This document shows positions 4,261-11,791 of a stretch of DNA of 14,776 bases, piece after piece. A program made the translations under genes and the position numbers. Position 1 is the first letter of the stretch. Each line of letters opens with the position of its first letter. Origin of the DNA: an uncultured bacterium (lineage in GTDB: Bacteria; Patescibacteriota; Minisyncoccia; Phycocordibacterales; PALSA-1337); assembly GCA_903905325.1 (NCBI GenBank), contig CAIVGA010000009.1:1-14776 (forward strand), given 5' to 3'. The notes below the pieces were generated by a model. It was not told the origin of the DNA. It did no database searches and worked only from the letters and a program-made list of their open reading frames with translations.

Positions 4261-6777
4261 ATGGCCAAAAAAACTGACCACAAAGACAAGAAAGCAGATT
4301 CAGCCCCACAAGATGGGGCTCCTGTTCGTACAGAAGGTGTAGTTGTTCGTAGTATTACAACAGAAATGCGTGAGTCATATCTCGACTACGCCATGTCAGT
4401 TATTACTGCACGTGCACTTCCAGATGTTCGTGATGGTTTGAAGCCTGTGCACCGCCGTATTCTTTATGCCATGCATGAAAAGAATCTCACTGCTTCTGCA
4501 AAGTCTCGTAAGTCTGCTGTTGTAGTCGGAGATGTGCTAGGTAATTATCACCCACACGGTGATGCTGCCGTTTATGAATCTATGGTCAAAATGGCGCAAG
4601 ATTTTTCGATGCGCTATCCACTCATCAAGGGTCAAGGTAACTTTGGAAACATTGATGGTGATCCAGCTGCTGCTATGCGTTATACAGAGGCAAAGATGTC
4701 ACGTCTTTCGGCTGAGTTGCTCCGTGATATAGATAAAAACACTGTAGATTTTCGTCCAAACTACGACGGTACTCGCAAAGAACCTGTTGTTTTGCCAACT
4801 GCTGTACCAAATTTGCTACTCAACGGCACGCTCGGTATCGCTGTCGGTATGGCGACAAATATTCCCCCTCATAACCTCAGTGAAGTTGTAGATGCGACTT
4901 CATATATGGTCGACAATTCTGATGCAACAACAGAAGACCTTCTCGGTTTTATCAAAGGTCCAGATTTTCCAACTGGAGCTATTATGTATGGTGAAAAAGA
5001 TATTCACCATGTTTATGCAACTGGTCGTGGTGGTATCACTGTGCGTGGTGAAGCTGAGATTATCGAAGACAAGAAGGGTCAATTCCAGATCGTTATTACT
5101 TCTATTCCATACCGTGTAAATAAGTCTGATCTTATTATGCGCATTGCCGATCTTGTTCATACAAAAGTCGTAGAAGGTGTCAGAGCCATGCGTGACGAAT
5201 CCGGTAAAGATATTCGTATCGTTATTGATCTCAAACAAGGCTCATTCCCAGAAAAAGTTCTCAACCTTCTATACAAACATACTCAACTCGAAGACGCTTT
5301 CCATGTGAACATTGTGGCACTCGTTGACGGTGTTCCTCATACACTCGGTCTCAAGACTATTTTGCAAGAATTCGTGAAGCATCGCGTAGAAGTTATTCGT
5401 CGTCGCACACAGTTTGATCTTACAAAGGCAGAAGATCGCGAACATATTTTGCTTGGACTCAAGAAAGCACTCGATCATATTGATGAAATAATTACACTTA
5501 TACGTGGTTCCAAGGATTCTGCTGAAGCCCATGTAAATTTGATGAAGAAATTCAAGTTTAGCGACAAACAAGCAGTCGCTATTTTGGAAATGAAGCTCGC
5601 TCGTCTCGCTGGCCTCGAACGCAAGAAAGTCCTAGATGAGTTGAAACAGGTTCAGGATCTCATCGAAGAACTAAAGAGTATTCTAAGTAGTGACAAGAAA
5701 GTCCGAGGAATTATCAAAACTGAACTTGCTGAAATCAAGCAACGTTATGGTGATGATCGTCGCACAAAGATCGTGAAGCATGGTGTCAAGGAATTTGTTG
5801 CGGAAGATCTTATTCCAGACGAAGAGACTGTTCTTGTTCTTACTAAGGGTGGCTACATCAAGCGTACAGACCCTTCTGAATATCACAAACAAAAGCGTGG
5901 TGGAGTTGGTGTTGTTGATCTCGACACAAAAGAGGAAGATTTTATTACACATTTGATCAATGCCACGACTCACAATGACCTGCTTTTCTTTACAGACAAA
6001 GGTAAGGCCTTCCAGATAAAAATGTTTGAAATTCCAGAAGGTAAGCGTGCCACAAAAGGTAAGTCTATTATGAATTTCTTGTCACTTGCAGAAGGGGAGA
6101 ATGTTACTTCTATTTTACCAATGCCAAAGAACAAGAAAGAAGCCGAAGGATTGGCACTTATGATGGTTACCAAGAATGGCACCGGTAAGAAAACTTCCGC
6201 CAAGCATTTCAAAGACGTCCGCCGTTCTGGTCTTATCGCCATAACTCTAGAAGCTGGTGATGAACTTATTTCTGCATCTTTTGTTGCCGCCAAAGATGAA
6301 GTTGTTATTGCTACACGCGAAGGTCAGTCTATTCGTTTCAAAGAAAGTGATGTGCGTGAAATGGGACGCAACGCAGCTGGTGTCCGCGTCATACGTCTCG
6401 TCGAAGCTGATGCCAAGAAAAAAAATGCAGCTGACTACGTTATTTCAGCTGACATTGTTTCTGGAGACGCCAAAAATCCTGTTCTATTCGTCATGGGAGC
6501 AAATGGCTATGGTAAAAAGACCAAGTTGTCTGAATACAAGACTCAAAACCGTGGTGGTTCTGGTATCCTCACGATGAATGTAACTCCAAAGACTGGTCCT
6601 CTTATGGCTGCCAAAGTTATGACTGATGAAAATGAAGAGATAGTGGCTATGTCAAAGAAAAGTCAGGTTATCCGTGTAGCTACCTCCGAAATTCCTTCTC
6701 TTAGTCGTGCTACTCAAGGTGTTCGTATCATGAAACTCCGTGATGGTGATGAGTTGGCGAGCTTGGTTTGTCTATAA
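4261..6777 (+). CDS. gyrA: DNA gyrase subunit A
   Basis: 838 residues, full length. GyrA cleaves and rejoins DNA through its active-site tyrosine and, with GyrB, introduces negative supercoils. A Lys/Asp-rich extension (1-28) precedes the conserved core (RESYLDYAMSVITARALPDVRDGLKPVHRRILY). Catalytic Tyr is Y141 in AAAMRYTEAKMS. The quinolone-determining region reads HPHGDAAVYE, so the equivalents of E. coli S83 and D87 are A102 and E106. The C-terminal pinwheel starts near 530; the GyrA box is QKRGGVG (544-550), a variant of QRRGGKG that supports GyrA over ParC. NRGGSGILTMNV occurs in a later blade. No Shine-Dalgarno site. GyrB is not in the window. I see no terminator before the next gene. 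Confidence 0.97.
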   Translation: MAKKTDHKDKKADSAPQDGAPVRTEGVVVRSITTEMRESYLDYAMSVITARALPDVRDGLKPVHRRILYAMHEKNLTASAKSRKSAVVVGDVLGNYHPHGDAAVYESMVKMAQDFSMRYPLIKGQGNFGNIDGDPAAAMRYTEAKMSRLSAELLRDIDKNTVDFRPNYDGTRKEPVVLPTAVPNLLLNGTLGIAVGMATNIPPHNLSEVVDATSYMVDNSDATTEDLLGFIKGPDFPTGAIMYGEKDIHHVYATGRGGITVRGEAEIIEDKKGQFQIVITSIPYRVNKSDLIMRIADLVHTKVVEGVRAMRDESGKDIRIVIDLKQGSFPEKVLNLLYKHTQLEDAFHVNIVALVDGVPHTLGLKTILQEFVKHRVEVIRRRTQFDLTKAEDREHILLGLKKALDHIDEIITLIRGSKDSAEAHVNLMKKFKFSDKQAVAILEMKLARLAGLERKKVLDELKQVQDLIEELKSILSSDKKVRGIIKTELAEIKQRYGDDRRTKIVKHGVKEFVAEDLIPDEETVLVLTKGGYIKRTDPSEYHKQKRGGVGVVDLDTKEEDFITHLINATTHNDLLFFTDKGKAFQIKMFEIPEGKRATKGKSIMNFLSLAEGENVTSILPMPKNKKEAEGLALMMVTKNGTGKKTSAKHFKDVRRSGLIAITLEAGDELISASFVAAKDEVVIATREGQSIRFKESDVREMGRNAAGVRVIRLVEADAKKKNAADYVISADIVSGDAKNPVLFVMGANGYGKKTKLSEYKTQNRGGSGILTMNVTPKTGPLMAAKVMTDENEEIVAMSKKSQVIRVATSEIPSLSRATQGVRIMKLRDGDELASLVCL

Positions 6778-6821
6778 TCTTGTCCCCAGAATTCGGCGTT
6801 TTATAGCTATCTGTTCTGCGC

Positions 6822-6827
6822 TATAAT
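6822..6827 (+). promoter_or_regulatory. -10 box for a leaderless transcript of the methyltransferase gene
   Basis: TATAAT ends 6 nt before ATG 6834, so transcription should begin at or beside the start codon. The -35 position (6799-6804, TTTTAT) is weak; a TG lies 4 nt upstream of the hexamer. Confidence 0.55.
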
Positions 6828-6833
6828 ATCCAC

Positions 6834-7352
6834 ATGTTTTCAGACCCTGCTTCTAATATAGCAAAACTAGGTCTTACGGAGGGAATGAAAGTTGCCGATA
6901 TTGGTGCTGGTTCTGGTTTTTATACAATATTGGCTGCTAAACAAGTTGGTACTAGCGGACGTGTGTATGCTATTGATGTCCAAAAAGATCTCCTTGAAAG
7001 GATACGTTCCGTGGGTGCATCTCAAGGTTTACGAAATATAGAAATTGTTTGGGGAAATGCTGAAAAGATCGGTGGCACGAAGGTTCGTGAGAATTTTCTT
7101 GATGGTGTAATCGTATCCAACGTACTTTTTCAAATTGAGAAGCAGGATGAATTTGTCTTGGAAATCAAACGTATAACCAAACACGGCGGTAAAGTGTTAT
7201 TGGTGGATTGGAATGAATTGACGACACTCGGTCCGCAGATTGTTGTGTCACCAGATAAAGCCAAAGTTCTTTTTGAAAGATTTGGTTTTAAAGCAGATCA
7301 AACATTTAATGCTGGAGACCATCACTATGGTATGGTTTTTGTGCGTACATAA
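6834..7352 (+). CDS. Class I SAM-dependent methyltransferase
   Basis: 172 residues. Motif I is VADIGAGSGFYT (20-31), the acidic ribose-binding residue is D48 in VYAIDVQ, and motif post-III-like strands read GGKVLLVDW. This is the Rossmann-type core of the Methyltransf_31/UbiE-like group. The N-terminus starts almost at the core, so there is little room for a separate substrate domain; the C-terminal part (FERFGFKADQTFNAGDHHYGMVFVR) may contribute. The substrate cannot be told. The start lies 7 nt after TATAAT, implying a leaderless mRNA. The next gene starts 3 nt after the stop, so the two are almost certainly co-transcribed. Confidence 0.85.
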   Translation: MFSDPASNIAKLGLTEGMKVADIGAGSGFYTILAAKQVGTSGRVYAIDVQKDLLERIRSVGASQGLRNIEIVWGNAEKIGGTKVRENFLDGVIVSNVLFQIEKQDEFVLEIKRITKHGGKVLLVDWNELTTLGPQIVVSPDKAKVLFERFGFKADQTFNAGDHHYGMVFVRT

Positions 7353-7355
7353 ATT

Positions 7356-8663
7356 ATGAAGATTTCCAAATTCCAAATCATAATTCTCGCTGTTTTTGCC
7401 GGTTTTTTGATAGCGGGAATTGTTGCCTTCGCTACTTATAAAGGAAATAGTTCCAGTACTACACTTCCACACATCACTATTTGGGGAACTTTTCCTCAAG
7501 ATGTGTTTAGTCAATATATAAGTGCAATCAATCTGGCTTCATCTGATCCTTTGCCAGTTACTTATGTACAGAGGCCTGCATCAACTTTTTCTCAGGATTT
7601 CATTGGAGCTTTGGCTAATGGACAAGGGCCGGATGTTCTCCTAGTTTCTGCTGATATGTTGTATCCATTTCGAAATAAAATTGCACCGATACCTTTTACA
7701 GCGCTGACGCAAAGAGATTTTGTTGATACGTATATTCAAGAAGCCAACATGTATATTTCACCGAACGGTATGTATGCCTTACCTTTTGTTGTTGATCCTT
7801 TGGTCATGTATTGGAATCGAGACATGTTTGATTCTGCTGGTATTGCGAAATATCCAACGAGTTGGGATCAGTTTTCGGCACTTGGTAAAAAACTTAATAT
7901 AAAAGATCAGAATGGAAATATAAGAAAAAGTGTTGTAGCTCTCGGTTCTTTCAATAATGTTGATAATGCCCGCGAAATTCTGGGTACTTTGCTTATGCAA
8001 ACCGGTAATCCAGTTACGACAACCAATAGGGATGGTGCAATAGTAAGTACGCTCAAGAATAATCCAACCTCTGCTAGCGCACTAGATGCAGAAACTGCCA
8101 CGAAGTTTTTTTCACATTACGTAGATCCAGCAGATCCAGATTATTCATGGAATCGCAATTTACCTTCGTCTAAATCATCATTTTTGTCTGGAACGCTTGC
8201 CACATATTTCGGCTTTGCTTCAGAATTACTAGGTCTGCGCGCCAAAAATCAGAATCTCAATTTTGATGTCGCTTTCATGCCTCAGATTGCAAATGGTGTT
8301 CGTACAACATATGGCCGTATGTATGGTTTTTCAATAGTTCATACATCACCTAATATAAACGCTGCTTATCAGATTATTTCTACTCTTACCTCCGCACCAT
8401 TCCTTGGCCTGATTTCTACCAATATGTATTTACCAAGTGTTCGCAGGGATCTTATAGGTGCAGGATCTAGTGATCCCAATATAACTCTTTTCAATCAAGA
8501 GGCCCTTGTTGCACGTTCTTGGCCAGATGTTGATTCAAACAGTTCAAATCAGATTTTGTCTGGTATGGTAGAATCATTTACAAATGGTCAAAAAACTATC
8601 TTACAGTCAGTCCAGGATGCTAGTGATCAATATGATTTGTTGCTTCAAAGATATATTCAATAA
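7356..8663 (+). CDS. Membrane-anchored extracellular solute-binding protein (family 1 type)
   Basis: 435 residues. Residues about 5-28 form a membrane helix (FQIIILAVFAGFLIAGIVAFATY) with no lipobox Cys, so it is an N-terminal anchor rather than a lipoprotein signal. The rest matches the two-lobe family 1 binding-protein layout: ITIWGTFP at the start of lobe 1, GPDVLLVSADM, and the signature MYALPFVVDPLVMYWNRDMFDSAGI...PTSWDQFSALGKKL. Such proteins normally hand sugars or oligomers to an ABC importer, but no permease or ATPase gene is nearby. In this setting it may serve a surface-binding role with the downstream two-helix proteins. It starts 3 nt after the methyltransferase and lacks a Shine-Dalgarno site. 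Confidence 0.85.
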   Translation: MKISKFQIIILAVFAGFLIAGIVAFATYKGNSSSTTLPHITIWGTFPQDVFSQYISAINLASSDPLPVTYVQRPASTFSQDFIGALANGQGPDVLLVSADMLYPFRNKIAPIPFTALTQRDFVDTYIQEANMYISPNGMYALPFVVDPLVMYWNRDMFDSAGIAKYPTSWDQFSALGKKLNIKDQNGNIRKSVVALGSFNNVDNAREILGTLLMQTGNPVTTTNRDGAIVSTLKNNPTSASALDAETATKFFSHYVDPADPDYSWNRNLPSSKSSFLSGTLATYFGFASELLGLRAKNQNLNFDVAFMPQIANGVRTTYGRMYGFSIVHTSPNINAAYQIISTLTSAPFLGLISTNMYLPSVRRDLIGAGSSDPNITLFNQEALVARSWPDVDSNSSNQILSGMVESFTNGQKTILQSVQDASDQYDLLLQRYIQ

Positions 8664-8669
8664 ATAATT

Positions 8670-9218
8670 ATGAAAAAAACAAATAAAACAATCGGGTTAG
8701 CTTTAATGATTGCTCTGGTATTTGCGTTACCATTTTTTTCTGTAGCACATGCCGATAGCACGACTGCCAATACTCTCACCACGAATCCAACCGTCGCTCC
8801 AGATGCCAATGGTCAGGGCGGGTTTCAGTTGACGGTGTGTGATGGGCCTTCGTTGGAAGGCTTGGACGATTCGACTGCTAAGGCCTTAAAAGGAAATATC
8901 ACAAACTATATTCCATGTGATTTCAATGGTGCCATGATCCAAATTCAGCACCTTATCAATATTGCTATGGTTTTAGGTGTTCTGGCGGCTATTGTTGGTT
9001 TTTCGTGGGCCGGTTTCTTACTTATTTCAATGTCCATTACTGGAAAAATGGATGATCGTAAGAAAGCGGTAGAAATATTTAGAAAAGTTGTCACAGGATT
9101 CGTCATTATGCTTGTGTCGTGGTTTGTCGTTTATCAGATACTTGATTGGGTTGTGAAAAAAGATTCATCTGGTTCGAGTGGTGTTCAATATTTACTGGGT
9201 AACAAGAGTGGTAACTAA
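8670..9218 (+). CDS. VirB2/TrbC-type pilin-like protein
   Basis: 182 residues. A classical signal peptide (MKKTNKTIGLALMIALVFALPFFSVAHA) is cut after residue 28. A Thr/Gly-rich extracytoplasmic segment contains Cys57 and Cys83, possibly disulfide-linked. Two membrane helices (about 97-121 and 140-162) flank a cytoplasmic, basic loop TGKMDDRKKAVEIFRK. This is the layout of type IV secretion pilins (PF18895/TrbC-VirB2-like), though the N-terminal part is longer than in a typical VirB2. It lies 6 nt after the solute-binding protein gene and 24 nt before the next. No Shine-Dalgarno site. A structural, pilus-type role is inferred from topology only. Confidence 0.75.
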   Translation: MKKTNKTIGLALMIALVFALPFFSVAHADSTTANTLTTNPTVAPDANGQGGFQLTVCDGPSLEGLDDSTAKALKGNITNYIPCDFNGAMIQIQHLINIAMVLGVLAAIVGFSWAGFLLISMSITGKMDDRKKAVEIFRKVVTGFVIMLVSWFVVYQILDWVVKKDSSGSSGVQYLLGNKSGN

Positions 9219-9242
9219 TATTTATTTTAATACTTTAATTAA

Positions 9243-10481
9243 ATGTCAAAAAAATATTTAACGAGTCTGGGAGTGGTGATGGTATTGGTAGCGATGTTCT
9301 TAACTATTTTTATAGTTAAATCCGTAAAGGCCGAAACTGGTTGTACTGATAATGGGGATGGAACTTTTACTTGTAGTACACCTATTGATACCACTTCACC
9401 TAGTACTATTACTCCTACGAATGATACTTTACCAGCAAGTACAGCCTCTCAAGGAACAGTGTATGATAGTTGTATGGCTGGTGGGGGAGGTAACGTAGCT
9501 ACTTGTGGATTGCAGCAATGTGTGGCAGATGGTGGTACGCAAACCAGTTGCGGAGGTTACGAATCACCTGGCACGGCTTCTCAAGGATCGGTATATGACA
9601 GCTGTATGATTGGTGGTGGTAATGTAGCTACTTGTGGATTGCAGCAATGTGTGGCAGATGGTGGTACGCAAACCAGTTGCGGTGGCTATGAAGCTGCGGG
9701 TACAGCCTCTCAAGGAGCAGTGTATGATAGTTGTATGGCTGGTGGTGGTGCCAATGCTAATGCAGCCAACTGTGGTTATACACAGTGCTTATCGGAACCT
9801 GGTAGTACACCAAGTAGTTGTGGTGGTTATCAATCTCCAAATGCGGCTACTGCAGCGGCCACAAATAATGGCGGTGCCACTTCTGCTGCGGGTACTTCTA
9901 ATATATGTGGTAGCTCAGGTTTAGCTGTTGGAGTTTATTGTAAGAATATTGATGGCAGTTATGGATTTAATGTTGGTACTGGTTCACGTGGTTTTGTTAT
10001 TGATCCGGTGACTGGCGCAAGCATAAATCCTACTACTGGTGGAATTGCCCCTGTTACTCCTGTTGCTGCTCATAACGTTGGAACTACTCCAGCCGTTCCA
10101 CGTAACGCAGGTGCGACACCAGCTGCACGTGGTAACGCTGGAGCAACTCCAGCCGGTGGTGGTGTTCAAACTCTCTCCAATCCTCTTACCGCCAATTCTG
10201 TTGGTGATCTAGTCAAAAGCTTCGCTATGATCTTTAGTTATATCGTTGTACTCTTTGCAGTTCTAGCCTTGGTTTGGACTGGTCTCGAGTTTATCACGGC
10301 GCAAGGGAAGCCGGACAAATTAACAGAGCTCAAGTCGAAGTTGTTGTATATCGTTATTGGTGTAGCAATAGTTATCGGCGCTCGCATTATTATCGATGTG
10401 GTGATTAATACTTTATCTGCATCTGGAGTTGTTAATTCACAAATAATTCAGCAAGCAAAGAATGCTGTTAGTAACCAATAG
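9243..10481 (+). CDS. Pilin-like membrane protein with three Cys-rich extracellular repeats
   Basis: 412 residues. An N-terminal signal or anchor (5-30, ends VKA) is followed by a long extracytoplasmic region. Three tandem repeats (67-110, 111-153, 154-200) each begin TASQG-x-VYDSCM and hold four Cys (77/88/93/103 in the first). With C34, C44, C222 and C233 there are 16 Cys, an even number that suits disulfides. Next comes a Thr/Ala/Gly-rich linker with three N-[VA]-G-[TA]-TPA units (278-304). The C-terminus has two helices (about 327-350, 368-392) around KPDKLTELKSK, the same hairpin as its neighbours. It seems to be a pilin-type anchor carrying a stalk and a Cys-rich display domain. No Shine-Dalgarno site. 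Confidence 0.75.
   Translation: MSKKYLTSLGVVMVLVAMFLTIFIVKSVKAETGCTDNGDGTFTCSTPIDTTSPSTITPTNDTLPASTASQGTVYDSCMAGGGGNVATCGLQQCVADGGTQTSCGGYESPGTASQGSVYDSCMIGGGNVATCGLQQCVADGGTQTSCGGYEAAGTASQGAVYDSCMAGGGANANAANCGYTQCLSEPGSTPSSCGGYQSPNAATAAATNNGGATSAAGTSNICGSSGLAVGVYCKNIDGSYGFNVGTGSRGFVIDPVTGASINPTTGGIAPVTPVAAHNVGTTPAVPRNAGATPAARGNAGATPAGGGVQTLSNPLTANSVGDLVKSFAMIFSYIVVLFAVLALVWTGLEFITAQGKPDKLTELKSKLLYIVIGVAIVIGARIIIDVVINTLSASGVVNSQIIQQAKNAVSNQ
9441..9842 (+). repeat. Three tandem coding repeats of about 130 nt
   Basis: Units at 9441-9572, 9573-9701 and 9702-9842 encode the Cys-rich repeats. Units 1 and 2 share an identical run of about 59 nt in their second halves (from GTAGCTACTTGTGGATTGC onward). 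Units 1 and 3 are nearly identical over about 45 nt in their first halves. This mosaic implies recent slippage or gene conversion. Confidence 0.85.
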
Positions 10482-10487
10482 TAATGA

Positions 10488-10493
10488 TATAAT
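10488..10493 (+). promoter_or_regulatory. -10 box for a leaderless transcript of the 10500 gene
   Basis: TATAAT ends 6 nt before ATG 10500, the same spacing as at 6822-6834. The -35 region is weak (CTGTTA at 10465-10470). It would give the downstream small genes an internal promoter. Confidence 0.45.
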
Positions 10494-10499
10494 ATATCT

Positions 10500-10868
10500 A
10501 TGAAAATTCTAAATAAAATAAAACTCATTATTCCAGTTGCATTGGTATTTGCTCCATTTATTGTATTTGCTTCAAACACCACTACTCTTGGCTCAGTGAT
10601 TGCTCTCATATCAAGCTATTTGAATAGCATTTTGGCTTTACTTATGGGTCTGGCTGTCGTTTTCTTTGTGTTTTATGTTGTTCAATATTTCCTTAAACCC
10701 AATGACAAGCGTAGTGAAGCGGCACAGTACGTTATGTGGAGTCTCATTGGATTCTTTGTGATCTTTACCTTCTGGGGTATAGTAAATATTGTCATTGCCA
10801 CCTTCAATTTGGGGCCCAATAATCCAGGATCATGGCAGTCTTTTATTAATATGTTTCCAAGTAATTAA
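10500..10868 (+). CDS. Two-helix pilin-like small membrane protein
   Basis: 122 residues. A signal peptide (LIIPVALVFAPFIVFA, cut after about residue 24) is followed by helices at about 42-65 and 77-101, joined by a charged loop (KPNDKRSEAAQ). The C-terminal tail (NLGPNNPGSWQSFINMFPSN) should be extracytoplasmic. VVQYFLK and FWGIVNIV match the two following genes, so all three are paralogs. The start follows a TATAAT directly, and the gene overlaps nothing; the next ATG is 6 nt past the stop. VirB2-type topology suggests an oligomeric surface or pilus component, but nothing specific proves it. Confidence 0.75.
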   Translation: MKILNKIKLIIPVALVFAPFIVFASNTTTLGSVIALISSYLNSILALLMGLAVVFFVFYVVQYFLKPNDKRSEAAQYVMWSLIGFFVIFTFWGIVNIVIATFNLGPNNPGSWQSFINMFPSN

Positions 10869-10874
10869 TTATTT

Positions 10875-11288
10875 ATGTATCAAACAACTTTAGCTCCAGT
10901 TAACGATCTAAGTCAGCTTGCATTGCGTCTATCTACAATTGGCAATGTAATTATATACTTGCTTATAGCTCTTGGTTTTATATATATAATCTGGAATATT
11001 GTTCAATATTTCATCAAAGGTAAGGAGGGTGACGAGAGTCGACACGAGGCTGGCATGCATATTTTTTGGGGTATTGTCGGTTTGGCTATAATCTTCTCAA
11101 TATGGGGTTTGGTAAATATTCTTATACAGACATTTGGTACAAGTACAACCAATCTGCCAAATATTCCTTCTGCTGATTTTGTTAATTCTAATAGTCTACA
11201 GCAGGGAGGTGTGAACGGTCAGTCTAATAATGGTGGAGGTGGTCTTTTTAGTGGCGGTGTTAATGTTGGTGTGACCGTTGGAAATTAG
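10875..11288 (+). CDS. Two-helix pilin-like small membrane protein, Gly/Asn-rich tail
   Basis: 137 residues without a cleavable signal peptide. The first helix (about 22-47, GNVIIYLLIALGFIYIIWNIVQYF) and the second (about 61-88, MHIFWGIVGLAIIFSIWGLVNIL) flank a charged loop KGKEGDESRHEAG. A flexible tail rich in Gly, Asn and Ser (105-137, with NGGGGLFSGG) follows. The core is very close to the 11425 gene, including 31 identical bases (10992-11022 versus 11548-11578), pointing to a recent tandem duplication. No Shine-Dalgarno site; the ATG follows an A/T-only stretch. Likely in the same transcript as 10500. Confidence 0.75.
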   Translation: MYQTTLAPVNDLSQLALRLSTIGNVIIYLLIALGFIYIIWNIVQYFIKGKEGDESRHEAGMHIFWGIVGLAIIFSIWGLVNILIQTFGTSTTNLPNIPSADFVNSNSLQQGGVNGQSNNGGGGLFSGGVNVGVTVGN

Positions 11289-11346
11289 CCTGAAATGGGC
11301 GGTTATTTACCTACCAAATTAGTGTTTATCTATCCACACCTACCTA

Positions 11347-11375
11347 TTGTGTTATAGAGGGATGAGTTATATCAT
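11347..11375 (+). promoter_or_regulatory. Candidate promoter before the 11425 gene
   Basis: TTGTGT (11347-11352), 17-bp spacer, TATCAT (11370-11375). The 136-nt gap between 11288 and 11425 is the largest within this gene series. A palindromic stretch ACACATTATAAGTGT (about 11382-11396) follows the -10 and could be a binding site. Confidence 0.35.
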
Positions 11376-11424
11376 TAGGTGACACATTATAAGTGTAATT
11401 ATTAACAATTAACTTTTATCATTT

Positions 11425-11784
11425 ATGCAAAATGCAGGAACAGCGTTGACAACTATTAATAATGCAAATGACTTAACAGCAAAATTGATTGGTATTGGTA
11501 ATACCATCATTTACCTTCTTATTTCACTTGCAATCATTTACATAATTTGGAATATTGTTCAATATTTCATCAAAGGTAGTGAAGATGAGGGTTCACGTAA
11601 GAAATCAGGAACAAGTATTCTTTGGGGTATCGTTGGTTTGGCTATAATTCTCTCTATTTGGGGATTGGTCAATATTTTGACGGGTACATTCAAGACTGCT
11701 CCAACATCAAATCCAATACCAAACCTTGGTAATCAAACAAGTACAGGTGGTCTTCCAGTGAATCAGATTCCAGTAATCCAATAA
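11425..11784 (+). CDS. Two-helix pilin-like small membrane protein (paralog of 10875)
   Basis: 119 residues. An Asn/Thr-rich N-terminus without signal peptide, helices at about 23-49 and 63-88, loop KGSEDEGSRKKSG, and a Pro/Asn/Thr tail (TSNPIPNLGNQTSTGGLPVNQIPVIQ). The helices match the 10875 protein almost residue for residue (IIYIIWNIVQYFIKG, ILWGIVGLAII-SIWGLVNIL) while the termini differ, so the membrane hairpin is the conserved unit and the tails have diverged. It has its own candidate promoter. The next gene starts 7 nt past the stop. No Shine-Dalgarno site. Confidence 0.75.
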   Translation: MQNAGTALTTINNANDLTAKLIGIGNTIIYLLISLAIIYIIWNIVQYFIKGSEDEGSRKKSGTSILWGIVGLAIILSIWGLVNILTGTFKTAPTSNPIPNLGNQTSTGGLPVNQIPVIQ

Positions 11785-11791
11785 CAAAAAC

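Noticed and set aside
9441..9842. CRISPR-like array
   Set aside because: The repeats are in frame, contiguous without spacers and encode a Cys-rich protein.
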